From: Paenibacillus silvae
GTDB lineage: Bacteria; Bacillota; Bacilli; Paenibacillales; Paenibacillaceae
Length of the DNA: 64,000 nucleotides
Assembly (NCBI RefSeq): GCF_014639235.1
Contig: NZ_BMFU01000002.1
Coordinates: forward strand, 434,001-498,000
Reading direction: 5' to 3'
Under the pieces are notes generated by a model. The model was given only the letters and a program-made list of their open reading frames with translations. It made no database searches and had not been told where the DNA came from. Both the position numbers and the translations under genes were made by a program. This document shows positions 34,982 to 43,500 of the stretch, piece after piece (positions within the stretch are counted from its first letter, which is position 1; each line of letters begins with the position of its first letter).

Positions 34982-34987
34982 ATGACA

Positions 34988-35254
34988 TTAGTTCTTTTTA
35001 TAAACAATTTTCTTAATGCTTTCGTAGGACAAAAAATACTGACTCGCCAATTCTTCTATGCTGAGCCCACTGCGAAATAACGATTGAATCTCCGCATTTC
35101 GAGCAGATACCCTGCTCTTGCTATGTGTTTTCTCGCCCCATTTCAGATGGGCCTCCTTGGGTTTCGGGATATAAATAAGTTCGCCTTGAACGTATTCTTG
35201 AATAGTTCTCAGCAGTTCTTCAGGAAGAATAGATTCGGCATTGGAATATTTCAT
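34988..35254 (-). CDS. CD3324-family small HTH protein
   Basis: An 88-residue putative DNA-binding protein. It opens KYSNAESILPEELLRTIQEY and VQGELIYIPKP, as in the CD3324 family, and ends with a Mor/sigma-like HTH (RNAEIQSLFRSGLSIEELAS then YFLSYESIKKIVYKKN). The ATG is 8 nt after GGAG; the ORF's first ATG three codons earlier sits inside that site. Family members are common one-gene units in Firmicutes with no assigned function. Confidence 0.85.
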   Translation of the reverse strand: MKYSNAESILPEELLRTIQEYVQGELIYIPKPKEAHLKWGEKTHSKSRVSARNAEIQSLFRSGLSIEELASQYFLSYESIKKIVYKKN

Positions 35255-35288
35255 GGGCCTCACTCCTTATTTAATGGATCAATAAGGT

Positions 35289-35385
35289 GCAAAGCCAGTT
35301 ATTTGAATACTAGGATTCAACGTTGGCAATTTGGGTACTTACTCAGCTCTACACAAAGCATTGCCATATCGTTCACTGGCTTTGC
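35289..35385. repeat. Large imperfect stem-loop upstream of the CD3324-like gene
   Basis: GCAAAGCCAGT and ACTGGCTTTGC are perfect 11-bp arms 75 bp apart, and inside them AACG-tt-GGCAAT and ATTGCC-atat-CGTT also pair. It starts 35 bp upstream of the gene start and could be a structured leader or a small palindromic element. No coding frame covers it. Confidence 0.55.
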
Positions 35386-35458
35386 ATAGAGCCAAGCATG
35401 TAAGAACCCCACTCCGATTTTTTTCAACAGATTCACCTCCCAGATTAATGAAAACTTC

Positions 35459-35910
35459 TTGCTATATAAGTTGAACTAAAAATTTTACACCATCCACTCC
35501 AATTTGCTCATCAATCCAGACACATTAGTCAGATATCGTCTATCGCTCACGGCAAGTGGCAAGTGCAAGTCTGCCACCCTCTGCTGCGAGCGCTAACGAT
35601 CAGGAGAAGCCTTATTTCGGCATATTTGGGCTTTGGAAAATTTTAACGATCCCCAGAGACGCTATTGTGCTGAAACCAGCTTGATCAGGCTCATTTTTCA
35701 GGATTTCGAATGAGATAAGCTTCCTGGAGATCGTTAGAATTCAAATGTCCCCGATTCAGGGAAAATAAGCTCTATGGGGATCGTTAGCCTTCCCTCTTCG
35801 ACTTAAACAGCCTGCCAAGGCTGGTATTCTTACCCCAGTACAACGCTCTTTGACGATCATGAACCGTTAATAGGTATAATGTCGTTTCTTTAGTTCAACT
35901 TATATAGCAA
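35459..35910. mobile_element. Non-coding element with 22-bp terminal inverted repeats and four inner 50-bp units (MITE-like)
   Basis: The ends are perfect 22-bp inverted repeats starting TTGCTATATAAGTTGAACTA at 35459-35480, with the complement at 35889-35910. Inside, a motif (C/T)TAACGATC occurs at 35593 and 35643 on the plus strand, and at 35737 and 35787 on the minus strand, exactly 50 bp apart on each arm. The units share CTAACGATCNCCAGAGAGCT-like starts, so the two arms face each other and can base-pair. There is no credible coding frame. Near-matching ATGAAAAC and ATGAAAAAC lie just outside both ends. It resembles a MITE or a structured intergenic repeat; mobility is not shown. Confidence 0.7.
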
Positions 35911-35913
35911 AAT

Positions 35914-35946
35914 GAAAAACCTCAGCTTGGTTAACCCAGCTGAGGT
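35914..35946 (-). terminator. Terminator of the small secreted peptide gene
   Basis: ACCTCAGCT and AGCTGAGGT with inner GGTTAACC form a near-continuous stem; the A run to its left is a T tract on the minus strand. It lies about 60 bp after the peptide stop and directly at the edge of the MITE-like element. Confidence 0.8.
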
Positions 35947-36007
35947 AGTTAGATAACCTTCTTCAGCACTGCAACTGAGGTAGCGTTCTGATTTCGTGAA
36001 TAACGCA

Positions 36008-36169
36008 TCAGGCGCTTTGAATACCTTTAATCACTTCAACCTTTTTATCCCCTGCTGATTTCGCTACCTCTAATGTTGGATTATCCTGGATAAACACGAT
36101 CGCACCAGCAGTCAGCATGGATACGGCTAAGACTGCGCTGAGGGCTTTGGACATTTTCTTTTTGACCAT
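36008..36169 (-). CDS. Small exported peptide (53 aa), possible signalling propeptide
   Basis: A short gene with an excellent start (GGAGG, 8 nt, ATG) and its own terminator. The peptide opens VKKKMSKALSAVLAVSMLTA, a basic n-region and hydrophobic core like a Sec signal, followed by about 28 mostly polar residues ending KKVEVIKGIQSA. The size and layout recall Phr-type pro-peptides that are secreted, cut at the C-terminus and re-imported. No Rap or other RRNPP receptor is next to it, so this reading is only a hypothesis; a small secreted structural or modulator peptide is equally possible. Confidence 0.65.
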   Translation of the reverse strand: MVKKKMSKALSAVLAVSMLTAGAIVFIQDNPTLEVAKSAGDKKVEVIKGIQSA

Positions 36170-36403
36170 AACGATTACCTCCAATGTAGATAGGATTTTC
36201 ATTTTCCGGTTCAATAACATGAATCCGCAAGCAAGTTTCTTACACTAAATAACAGCATTTCTCTTTTATTGTTGGATAATGCACTTGTTTACTGCATTAT
36301 ATCGTAATACCAATGATTGTAAAAGTATTTTTATTCCTGCGGGATCAATTGAGAACAAGCCATGCATTGCAGTGTGTATTTCCATTAAATCTTACTTGAG
36401 AAT

Positions 36404-37300
36404 TCACCATATAAAGTGGTTGTCCAGCTTCAGTAGTTTTTCAGAAAAAACTTCGTTGGCTCGGGTAGGTATTTGATCCTTTCGTCGAACGAGAGAAAAA
36501 TTTCTCTCCATCAGAATACCCGGAATAGAAATTTCCTTGAGCACTCCTGCGGACAGCTCCCTTTTTACAACCCAGCGAGACAACATCGCGATGCCTAGAC
36601 CAGAGAACACGGCTTCCTTCACGCTCTGACTGCTGTTAAACACATATGAACGGCTTATGCGGAGCCCCGTCTGAGCTAGAAATCGATCACTAACAGATCG
36701 GGTTCCTGAGCCAGTCTCGCGAAGCACCCATATTTGATGCTGTAGCTGCTCCAGATCTATATTCATAGAAAGGCTTAGCGGATGCCCTTCCGCAGCCACA
36801 ATAATCAATTCATCCCGCATAAAGGTTGTCACATTCAAGTCAGGAGCCTCAATGTCTTCCTCAACCAAACCAAAATCGATATCACTACGTCGAACAGCTT
36901 CAATAACCTGAGACGAATTTCGGATGAATACTTCCATGGACACGTCGGGGTACTGCTTGGCAAAGGATGAGAACAAGCGAGGAAGCACATATTCTCCAAT
37001 CGTAAAGCTTGCTCCAATCTGTAGTGACCCACTTACGTTATCTTGTAATCTGGCTATATCCAATTTCACCGATTCATACAGATTCAGCATTTCCTTGGCA
37101 CGCACATAGAGCAGCTCCCCTGCTTCCGTCAATTTGACCCACTTGGGCGAACGATGCATTAATTTCACATTAAATTCCTTCTCCAAATTCCGGATTTGCG
37201 AACTAACACCAGGCTGTGACATGTGCAATATTTCTGCTGCTTTTGAAAAATTTCGCTGTTCGACCACAGTGACGTATAACTTCAAGCTTTCAACAATCAT
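36404..37300 (-). CDS. LysR-family regulator
   Basis: A LysR-type transcription factor. Residues 1-60 are the winged HTH (LYVTVVEQRNFSKAAEILHM then SQPGVSSQIRNLEKEF). From residue 90 it has the two-lobed effector domain (GSLQIGASFTIGEYVLPRLF). 298 residues is normal. ATG follows AAGGAGA. It is divergent from a YeiH-type exporter gene, an arrangement seen in many bacteria (YeiE/YeiH, CysL-like), and very likely activates that gene in response to a sulfur or small organic signal. Confidence 0.93.
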   Translation of the reverse strand: MIVESLKLYVTVVEQRNFSKAAEILHMSQPGVSSQIRNLEKEFNVKLMHRSPKWVKLTEAGELLYVRAKEMLNLYESVKLDIARLQDNVSGSLQIGASFTIGEYVLPRLFSSFAKQYPDVSMEVFIRNSSQVIEAVRRSDIDFGLVEEDIEAPDLNVTTFMRDELIIVAAEGHPLSLSMNIDLEQLQHQIWVLRETGSGTRSVSDRFLAQTGLRISRSYVFNSSQSVKEAVFSGLGIAMLSRWVVKRELSAGVLKEISIPGILMERNFSLVRRKDQIPTRANEVFSEKLLKLDNHFIW

Positions 37301-37370
37301 GGTGAAGGTCTCCTTTTCCCGTTTAGCGAGCTCTATTTCATTTTTATTTCTTACGGCTTCAATTCATTTT

Positions 37371-37440
37371 AATAATTAGTTTTAATTATGATATGCATTT
37401 CATTCCTGTATTTCTCTTCTGAATCATAACTAATTATAGT
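37371..37440. promoter_or_regulatory. Candidate LysR operator region
   Basis: TTATGAT (37386) and ATCATAA (37423) are inverted in a very AT-rich stretch with repeated TAATTA motifs. LysR proteins bind such T-N11-A dyads. Confidence 0.4.
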
Positions 37441-37471
37441 TATATATGAGCACGAAATAAAGGAATCGGAT

Positions 37472-38536
37472 GTGATCTGCATGAGTCAAATTTACGTTTT
37501 ACAGCAGGAGAACCACAAGGAAAAACGAGGCTTCCTGTCAGGCCTTGCCTTAACACTCATCCTGGCGCTGACTGCCAAATATGCAGCCAGCTTCCCATTG
37601 CTAAACATGATGGGTCAGCTCGTGCTTGCGATCCTGCTTGGCATGATCTGGCGGGCCATTCGCAATGTGCCTGAGCATATGGCCAGCGGCATTTCTTTTT
37701 CATCCAAAAAGCTTCTACGATATGGAATTATTCTACTTGGCATGCGATTGAACTTACGTGATATCCTCCATACAGGTCCTAAGGTTGCTGTAATCTCCAT
37801 TCTAAATGTTGCGATAACAATATTTGTTGTGTACGGCATTGCAAGATGGTTCAAGGTTGAAAAAAAACTGGGGCTGTTAACGGCGTGTGGAACAGGCATC
37901 TGCGGCGCGGCAGCCGTTGTTGCCATTGCCCCGCAAATTAAAGCCAAGGATGAAGAAGCAGTAATCGGTGCGGCTACCGTAGCCATTCTCGGAACGATTT
38001 TTACAATCGCCTATACGCTTCTATATCCCTTTCTGCACTTGTCTTCATCAGGATATGGCATGTTTGCAGGAGCAACGCTGCACGAAATCGCTCATGTCAT
38101 TGCAGCAGCGGAACCTGTGAATAAAGAGGCTGTGGATCTGGCAGTCATGGTAAAATTAACACGGGTTGCCCTTCTGGTTCCGGTTGCAATGTTGTTGGGA
38201 TTCTGGTCCAATCGTCAGTTTCATTCTAACGATCCGGGTAACAGCAGGTTGAATACGAGAAGAAGTTGGAAAGCTCTGCCGATCCCTTGGTTTATATTGG
38301 GTTTCCTCATAATGAGTGCAGTCAATACGTTGCATATTATCCCACATGATCTAACCAATCTCATCATTGTTAGTGCTTATTTGCTTATTGCCATGGCGAT
38401 GGCGGGTCTGGGTCTTACTGTAGATACGGCCTCATTTCGACAGAAGGGTTTAAAGGCTTTTGCGGCAGGTTTTATCGGCTCAGTGATTCTTTCCCTTACG
38501 GGATATGCATTGATCCGAATGTTTGGGCTCGGCTGA
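37472..38536 (+). CDS. YeiH-family putative sulfate/small anion exporter (UPF0324)
   Basis: A ten-helix membrane protein of the YeiH family. Marks are LLRYGIILLGMRLNLRDIL near residue 85, TACGTGICGAAAVVAIAPQI near residue 137 and GATLHEIAHVIAAAEPV near residue 200, all typical. 354 residues. The GTG start is 7 nt after AGGA; an ATG three codons further is possible. Controlled, by position, by the divergent LysR regulator. Family export of sulfate or related anions is predicted rather than proven. Confidence 0.9.
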   Translation: MICMSQIYVLQQENHKEKRGFLSGLALTLILALTAKYAASFPLLNMMGQLVLAILLGMIWRAIRNVPEHMASGISFSSKKLLRYGIILLGMRLNLRDILHTGPKVAVISILNVAITIFVVYGIARWFKVEKKLGLLTACGTGICGAAAVVAIAPQIKAKDEEAVIGAATVAILGTIFTIAYTLLYPFLHLSSSGYGMFAGATLHEIAHVIAAAEPVNKEAVDLAVMVKLTRVALLVPVAMLLGFWSNRQFHSNDPGNSRLNTRRSWKALPIPWFILGFLIMSAVNTLHIIPHDLTNLIIVSAYLLIAMAMAGLGLTVDTASFRQKGLKAFAAGFIGSVILSLTGYALIRMFGLG

Positions 38537-38579
38537 TATGGCGAATAAGCTCTCTCATTTTTAATCCCTCAATGCTAAT

Positions 38580-38610
38580 AAACCGATGATCCCAAAGGGA
38601 TCATCGGTTT
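38580..38610. terminator. Bidirectional terminator (14-bp stem, 3-nt loop)
   Basis: AAACCGATGATCCC and its exact complement around AAA, followed by TTTTAA, between the convergent exporter and ABC permease genes. Confidence 0.88.
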
Positions 38611-38634
38611 TAACACAACGAATTGCTTCTCCAT

Positions 38635-40245
38635 CTATTTTAATCTAAAACGGTTATGCGCATATTTTTTCACGAGAAGAATAGCGCTAAACGGATAGGC
38701 CGCAGTCAGGACCGTCAAAACAACGGTTAATGCCCATAGTGGAGGTGCCAAATACATCGTCACAATAAAACCCAAAGTAATGAAGCCGTTTGCCAATGAG
38801 AATAAAGGACTGTTAGTCTCTAACTCCAATGTATAAGGTTGAAACACATAATATAACAAAAGATGGTGTACTGAGAAAAATGCAGCAAGTGCAGCGGTTA
38901 TAACCCAAATGGGAAGTAGTGCACTTATGGTTGCCCCGTCAGGTAGTATGAGTATAGGTATACTTAGCACAGCTGCTAAACATAAACCTAATTTTAGATT
39001 TAACTTTAATAAACTTCTCAATCTTAACAGAAAATGCTGCTGCGCATGCTCACGGTAAAATGGATAACGCATCAAGGTTCTATCACAATGGTAGAAGAAA
39101 GCCCTGCAAATCTGGCTTCCTACAGTAAGATGCAGCATAACTACAATGAGTAAAGGAGAAAATCTTGCAATGATTTCAACAGAAATATGATCTCTGAAGA
39201 TCAGTGCCAGGAAAGATAATATGAAACCAATGACCATAATTGCGATTAAACGTCTGCGGAACGGTGCCCGAAAGAGATTAGCGTGCCTATTAACAAAGAG
39301 TACATGCATCTGCTCGTATCCCTTGTTGCTTAGGGTGCTCTGTTCACCGGCATGAAGGTTGGCCAGATCATTGTCTTTGGACTGAACCATTCTTTGCTGA
39401 AGATCGGCTATCATAATTTCTGTGTTCAACAATGGATCAGCATAATTGGTTACTGCGCGGACTGCTGATGCATAATCCGTATGTTTTAACAGCATATACC
39501 CAGCGACAGCCCCTGACAGCGATATCAATATAACAAGCCATTGTTGATCAAATACTACAGATCCAAATGAAGGAATGCTCCATTGCGTTAAGGGAAGATA
39601 AGCAGCAGTCAGTGTAAGTAACATGGTCAAACTCATAAGCCATGTTTTCCGAACAAGAACGATGCCGTTCCATTGAAACAGCTTCAAATGAAAAAATTCA
39701 CACAGCACCCGCCAAAATGTCATGATTCCTACGGCTATCCATGCGTGAATGATTGAAAAGTTAAAAATTACCGAAGCAAGGGTAAATGCAATGCCTTGAT
39801 ACAAGAAAAATGTTGTATACCTGTTAAGAAGCACAGCCCGTATAAACCGGTTTGGATTCATTCGCATAAGCCGGACAGCAGTATACTTCATCTTGTTGGA
39901 TTCCAACACTTTTGCACCAGTTACCCCACCCATTATGCCACTGATGCATAAATACATATGAATAAGAAGTGTAAACCGCTGCGTATCTGGTCCTTCCGTC
40001 CATAACAGTATGGGCCATACCAGTAATACCCCGAAGTAGAGTATACTTTCGAACAAACCAGCACCCAGTCTTAAAATTACGGCGATTGCACCTAATATAC
40101 GTTTCGTGCGAAAAGCAGCATACGATTGATCACGGATTAACGAGCCTATAACCGGTAAGCTTTGCATGAAATATATTAAACGGTTGACTAGCGAAATCAC
40201 CTGCAGCTGCCACATGCGAGAAATCGTACTAAAGATTCCCTGCAT
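38635..40245 (-). CDS. ABC transporter permease
   Basis: The membrane subunit of an ABC transporter, 536 residues with about twelve hydrophobic helices. I do not recognise a named subfamily. The ATG chosen is 7 nt after GGAG and overlaps the end of the ATPase gene by 17 bp, which shows translational coupling. It has a long soluble loop near residues 270-300 (ADLQQRMVQSKDNDLANLHA). The lack of a binding protein gene suggests an exporter, perhaps of a peptide or antibiotic; this is inferred from layout only. Confidence 0.85.
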   Translation of the reverse strand: MQGIFSTISRMWQLQVISLVNRLIYFMQSLPVIGSLIRDQSYAAFRTKRILGAIAVILRLGAGLFESILYFGVLLVWPILLWTEGPDTQRFTLLIHMYLCISGIMGGVTGAKVLESNKMKYTAVRLMRMNPNRFIRAVLLNRYTTFFLYQGIAFTLASVIFNFSIIHAWIAVGIMTFWRVLCEFFHLKLFQWNGIVLVRKTWLMSLTMLLTLTAAYLPLTQWSIPSFGSVVFDQQWLVILISLSGAVAGYMLLKHTDYASAVRAVTNYADPLLNTEIMIADLQQRMVQSKDNDLANLHAGEQSTLSNKGYEQMHVLFVNRHANLFRAPFRRRLIAIMVIGFILSFLALIFRDHISVEIIARFSPLLIVVMLHLTVGSQICRAFFYHCDRTLMRYPFYREHAQQHFLLRLRSLLKLNLKLGLCLAAVLSIPILILPDGATISALLPIWVITAALAAFFSVHHLLLYYVFQPYTLELETNSPLFSLANGFITLGFIVTMYLAPPLWALTVVLTVLTAAYPFSAILLVKKYAHNRFRLK

Positions 40246-40975
40246 CGGCATTCTCCTTCTGGGCATCCTGCCCGTTGTCATCTCGCAATAACTCAATAAT
40301 TTGTTCTTCAAAGTCGGGTTGCGTAAGGATTTCAGGTGAAATTGGAGTCAAACTGCCATGATTTAAAATAATTAATTCATCACACAGATCCGTTGCTAAT
40401 TGTAAGATGTGCGTGGAGAAGATGAGAATATGATCCTTTTTCATATCACGCAGCAATTGTTTCATCTCGCTTGCAACGATGACATCGAAGGAAGTCAAAG
40501 GTTCGTCCAACAGAATCACCGTAGGTTTTATGAGTAAAAATAACAACATTTGAACTTTATTTTTCATTCCGTGCGAGTAATGCTTAATGAGCTTGTGCCG
40601 GTCATCCTCCGCAATGTGCATCATATCGAACAAGGCATCTAGATCCGTTCCCCGCTCTTCGATGACATCAACATTAACCTCAATAAAAAAACGTACAAAC
40701 TCATATCCAGTTAGAAATTCTGGCAGCATAGGCAGAGAATACACGTAACCTACGTCATGCATCTCTAAATTACGGGTTGTCGCTTCATGAACAAGTTTCA
40801 TCGTACCGTTATCTGTTGGAAGCTCACCACTTAAACAATTAAACAATGTTGTTTTTCCAGTGCCATTTCGTCCGAGCAGACCATAAATCTTACCCTTTTC
40901 AAATTGAAAATTTACATCGGATAATACCTTTTTTTCACCAAAACTCTTCCTTACATGCTGTAATACCAATTTCAT
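40229..40975 (-). CDS. ABC transporter ATP-binding protein
   Basis: The ATPase partner of the following permease. All motifs are present: Walker A GLLGRNGTGKTTLFN (residues 33-47), signature YSHGMKNKVQMLLFL, Walker B PTVILLDEPLTSFD, and the switch histidine in STHILQLATDLCDEL. The signature is YSHGM rather than the common LSGGQ, as in many efflux-type ATPases. 248 residues. The ATG has GAGG 9 nt before it. The ~320 bp upstream holds a weak hairpin near 41070 and no gene. Confidence 0.93.
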   Translation of the reverse strand: MKLVLQHVRKSFGEKKVLSDVNFQFEKGKIYGLLGRNGTGKTTLFNCLSGELPTDNGTMKLVHEATTRNLEMHDVGYVYSLPMLPEFLTGYEFVRFFIEVNVDVIEERGTDLDALFDMMHIAEDDRHKLIKHYSHGMKNKVQMLLFLLIKPTVILLDEPLTSFDVIVASEMKQLLRDMKKDHILIFSTHILQLATDLCDELIILNHGSLTPISPEILTQPDFEEQIIELLRDDNGQDAQKENADAGNL

Positions 40976-41222
40976 TTATTTGTTCCTCGCTTTCAAAGCA
41001 TTTCATTTTTATATTCATATTTAATAATTGTTTAGTTTTCATACAGATCCATCCCTTCGATTTTTTTCATAAAAGGACAACCATGAACATCCTTTTATAA
41101 TTGAATCATCTTACTTAACCCATTTGATCATTATTGGAAAATAAGACAATCACTCTTATTTGTATTCTATTTCGAACGATGTAATTCCTTGTATTCAAAT
41201 AAAAGAAAATATTCGACATAGC

Positions 41223-41248
41223 AAAAAAAGTCGCTACAATAGCGACTT
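41223..41248 (-). terminator. Terminator, copy 5 of the repeated hairpin family
   Basis: AAGTCGCTA-caa-TAGCGACTT with seven flanking A on the plus strand (T tract on minus). It ends the GNAT transcript. Confidence 0.88.
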
Positions 41249-41297
41249 CAATGAGGTTTTTGCGTGTGTTCTTTGATACGTATGATCGGATTCCAGT

Positions 41298-41837
41298 TTA
41301 ATACAAATACCCTAATAAATCTAAAGTTCCTTTATTCCACTCTTTATTTCCAACGTTTTTTACCATTAGTTCGTTCAGTGATTCGCAGCCTATTTCTTTA
41401 GTGGTCTGAGATTCATGATCAATTTTCATCCATGTACACTGGTTTTCAACCGTTGTATATCCGTTTTTCTCATATAAAGCCATGTGATCTGCAAATAATA
41501 AAATAAAATCGATATTCCTCTCTACTGAGAATTTATCAACCTTTAACAATAAAGAGGTGCCTATTCCCGCAGAGCGAGCTTGATGTGAAACACATAGATC
41601 AATGATGCCTAATATTCTCACGGGTTCACCACCGAGATTCATCACTCTGTAGTCTAAACCAACCTGCCCCACAAGCTGATTGTTGTGATTAAACGCAAGA
41701 AATCTAGAATGAGGCAGCTGTTTAAAATAAATTCGATCTGAAGGATAGATTTGGGGAAAACAGCTGCTTAATAAATTTTGAAGCTTTGTTTCTAATGCTT
41801 CGTCAATATCATATTCAAATACCTGTTCTATTTTCAA
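41298..41837 (-). CDS. GNAT-family N-acetyltransferase
   Basis: A single-domain acetyltransferase of 179 residues. The acetyl-CoA motif is SHQARSAGIGTSLLLKVDKF near residue 85 (R/Q-x-x-G-x-G as ARSAGIGTS), preceded by ILGIIDLCV. It starts with TTG after GGAG. The C-terminal 45 residues are less typical. Located just downstream of a broken methyltransferase gene on the same strand. The substrate is unknown. Confidence 0.88.
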   Translation of the reverse strand: MKIEQVFEYDIDEALETKLQNLLSSCFPQIYPSDRIYFKQLPHSRFLAFNHNNQLVGQVGLDYRVMNLGGEPVRILGIIDLCVSHQARSAGIGTSLLLKVDKFSVERNIDFILLFADHMALYEKNGYTTVENQCTWMKIDHESQTTKEIGCESLNELMVKNVGNKEWNKGTLDLLGYLY

Positions 41838-41855
41838 ATGCTCACTCCTTGCAAT

Positions 41856-42255
41856 TTACAGCTTTTGTACAACATAGATGAGATTCATGCCTGCATCAAG
41901 AGTGCCCGGTAATTTGGTGAATTCAATTTCCTTTTCAACAATCAGCTTCCAAAATTCCGGATCGTTGCGCGCGTGATTCAGGGCAGAATCTCCAGCTTGC
42001 GTGTATAGTCCGGCAGAGCTTTTCTCCTGAACCCTAACTGAAAACGAAGCAAATAGTGCATCCAATTCGGTGCTTCTCATCATATGAATGAAATGCTATC
42101 TCTAACACTCTATCTGCAGGCTTAACATAACGCTTCAAAATATCAAAATGTACCTGATACAAAAGCTCGCCATGTCCATCTTTTTCAAGACGTGTCCATT
42201 CACGGTCACCATAGTTATCATATCGGTTTCTTGGAATTTCGGGGTTGTAACTCAT
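41856..42255 (-). pseudogene. Class I SAM-dependent methyltransferase with internal deletion
   Basis: The 5' part has a sound start (GGGAG, 8 nt) and reads NRYDNYGDREWTRLEKDGHG through RYVKPADRVLEI, which is the approach to the SAM motif. It then jumps into unrelated frames; a second frame gives LDALFASFSVRVQEKSSAGL and GTLDAGMNLIYVVQKL, the usual C-terminal strand. The central SAM-binding and catalytic part is missing and the frame shifts at about 42080. The length of 400 bp against about 750-800 for the family confirms a deletion. Confidence 0.82.
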
Positions 42256-42322
42256 GAAAGCATCTCCCTTTACTATTTAGTTTTAAAATCGGAGCAATAT
42301 CACTAATATCGCTTTCACTCAT
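42218..42322 (-). CDS. Possible 34-residue leader peptide overlapping the methyltransferase start
   Basis: A short frame (SESDISDIAPILKLNSKGRC then FHELQPRNSKKPI) with an outstanding ribosome binding site, GGAGG 7 nt before ATG. It overlaps the methyltransferase start region in another frame. It could be a leader peptide for translational coupling or a spurious frame. There is no homology that I recognise. Confidence 0.3.
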   Translation of the reverse strand: MSESDISDIAPILKLNSKGRCFHELQPRNSKKPI

Positions 42323-42424
42323 ACAACCACCTCCTCCAAATCCGCTTGCACCTATTACACTGCGATCTGACCTGATTAACATCCTGAAATTCCCAAGACA
42401 TACTCGAATAGAATTCAGTTTTTT

Positions 42425-42440
42425 ACATGCTATAGCATGT
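42425..42440. promoter_or_regulatory. Perfect 16-bp palindrome, likely MarR operator (site 1)
   Basis: ACATGCTATAGCATGT lies upstream of the methyltransferase remnant and just after the MarR gene. Two near-copies stand upstream of the DoxX-MarR unit. Confidence 0.75.
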
Positions 42441-42474
42441 TTTGATCGAATGCATTACCCGTTATAAATTCTAA

Positions 42475-42900
42475 TTAATCTTCTCTCACATTTCGGTACA
42501 ACTTATCTAATGTCACTTTTAATTGATCTAATTCATCAGGCTCTAGACCACGTGTAACATGATCATGTGCTTCCTTAACCGTCAGCAGCAATCGTTCTTT
42601 CACTTCCTGGCCTTTGGAAGATAAATATAAATGATGTGAGCGCTTGTCTTGATCATTCATCATACGTCGAACCATGCCCTTGCGCTCTAAGGAATGAATC
42701 ATTCTTACGACCGTTGTCTGATCACGATCAATGGCCTCGGCGAGCTCTTTTTGAGTCATAGCCTTGTCTGGATCAAGATAAGAGATAATGCTCCACTGCT
42801 CTGGTGTAACCTCATAAGGTTTTAATTGTTTTGTAAAATAGTTCGTAAGCTTGACATCCGTCCGATGGATCAAGAAGCCGGTAATATGATATAAGTCCAT
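42475..42900 (-). CDS. MarR-family regulator
   Basis: A winged-helix repressor of 141 residues. The HTH and wing are KAMTQKELAEAIDRDQTTVV and RMIHSLERKGMVRRMMNDQD (the classic DxR wing), at residues 45-95. The ATG 8 nt after GAGG is preferred over several upstream in-frame ATGs. It follows a DoxX gene on the same strand by 102 bp. Matching palindromes upstream of DoxX and upstream of the methyltransferase remnant indicate that it controls both. MarR proteins usually release DNA on oxidation or on binding phenolic compounds. Confidence 0.92.
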   Translation of the reverse strand: MDLYHITGFLIHRTDVKLTNYFTKQLKPYEVTPEQWSIISYLDPDKAMTQKELAEAIDRDQTTVVRMIHSLERKGMVRRMMNDQDKRSHHLYLSSKGQEVKERLLLTVKEAHDHVTRGLEPDELDQLKVTLDKLYRNVRED

Positions 42901-43002
42901 TGCAGTACCCTCATTCATCATTTTGTTACACCAATTATAGGTGATCTGATTAAAGGTTACAAATGACATACATCCAATACATTAAGGGCCGTTAATCCTG
43001 AT

Positions 43003-43347
43003 TTAGAAGAAATGATATACGGACACAATCAAACTGAGTACAAACAAAACCAGTGCAGGAATCGCTTTTTGTATCGGATCTTTAGCCAGAACAATCAAGG
43101 TGAACGCTCCGGCAAGCATGGTTCCGCCTAACAGTACACCAGCCAATATCGCTGTGACGGGCATCCATATGCCCACGATCATGCCAACGGCCCCTACAAT
43201 CTCGAACGAACCAGTCATAACGTTAAAAAATGATGGCAGTCCAAAACGTTTAAATTCATCCGCCATTTTACCTGAAATGATTTTGCTTCCTGTGAAAAGG
43301 AAAAAGATACCCAATAAAACTTGTAGAACTGTGATAAAAATGCTCAT
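43003..43347 (-). CDS. DoxX-family membrane protein
   Basis: A four-helix membrane protein (114 residues) of the DoxX/DoxD-like class: LLGIFFLFTGSKIISGKMAD, RFGLPSFFNVMTGSFEIVGA, then two more helices. The ATG follows AAGGA. It is cotranscribed with the MarR regulator, and such MarR-DoxX pairs often answer to oxidative or electrophile stress. The function of DoxX in this setting is thought to be in redox stress defence but is not established. Confidence 0.9.
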   Translation of the reverse strand: MSIFITVLQVLLGIFFLFTGSKIISGKMADEFKRFGLPSFFNVMTGSFEIVGAVGMIVGIWMPVTAILAGVLLGGTMLAGAFTLIVLAKDPIQKAIPALVLFVLSLIVSVYHFF

Positions 43348-43388
43348 CGTTATCCTTCTTTCATCAGTTGTACATATACAAGTTAAAT

Positions 43389-43400
43389 ATGCTGTAGCAT
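43389..43400. promoter_or_regulatory. MarR-type operator, site 2
   Basis: ATGCTGTAGCAT, one mismatch from a perfect palindrome and from the site at 42425. It lies about 45 bp before the DoxX start. Confidence 0.65.
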
Positions 43401-43433
43401 CTATAGTAATCAACAATCATATTTAACAATTAT

Positions 43434-43445
43434 ATGCCATAGCAT
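43434..43445. promoter_or_regulatory. MarR-type operator, site 3
   Basis: ATGCCATAGCAT, again one mismatch from the perfect palindrome, centred 45 bp from site 2, which could allow cooperative binding on one face of the helix. Confidence 0.65.
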
Positions 43446-43500
43446 GTATTTTGTTATATTTCGTTCTTAAAGTCAAGACACGCCCTAGTAAAATGACGTA

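Noticed and set aside
35520..35760. Short tandem motif in the repeat element considered as a CRISPR array
   Set aside because: Only two 50-bp units per arm, in opposite directions and with diverged inner sequence; no constant repeat with unique spacers and no cas genes.
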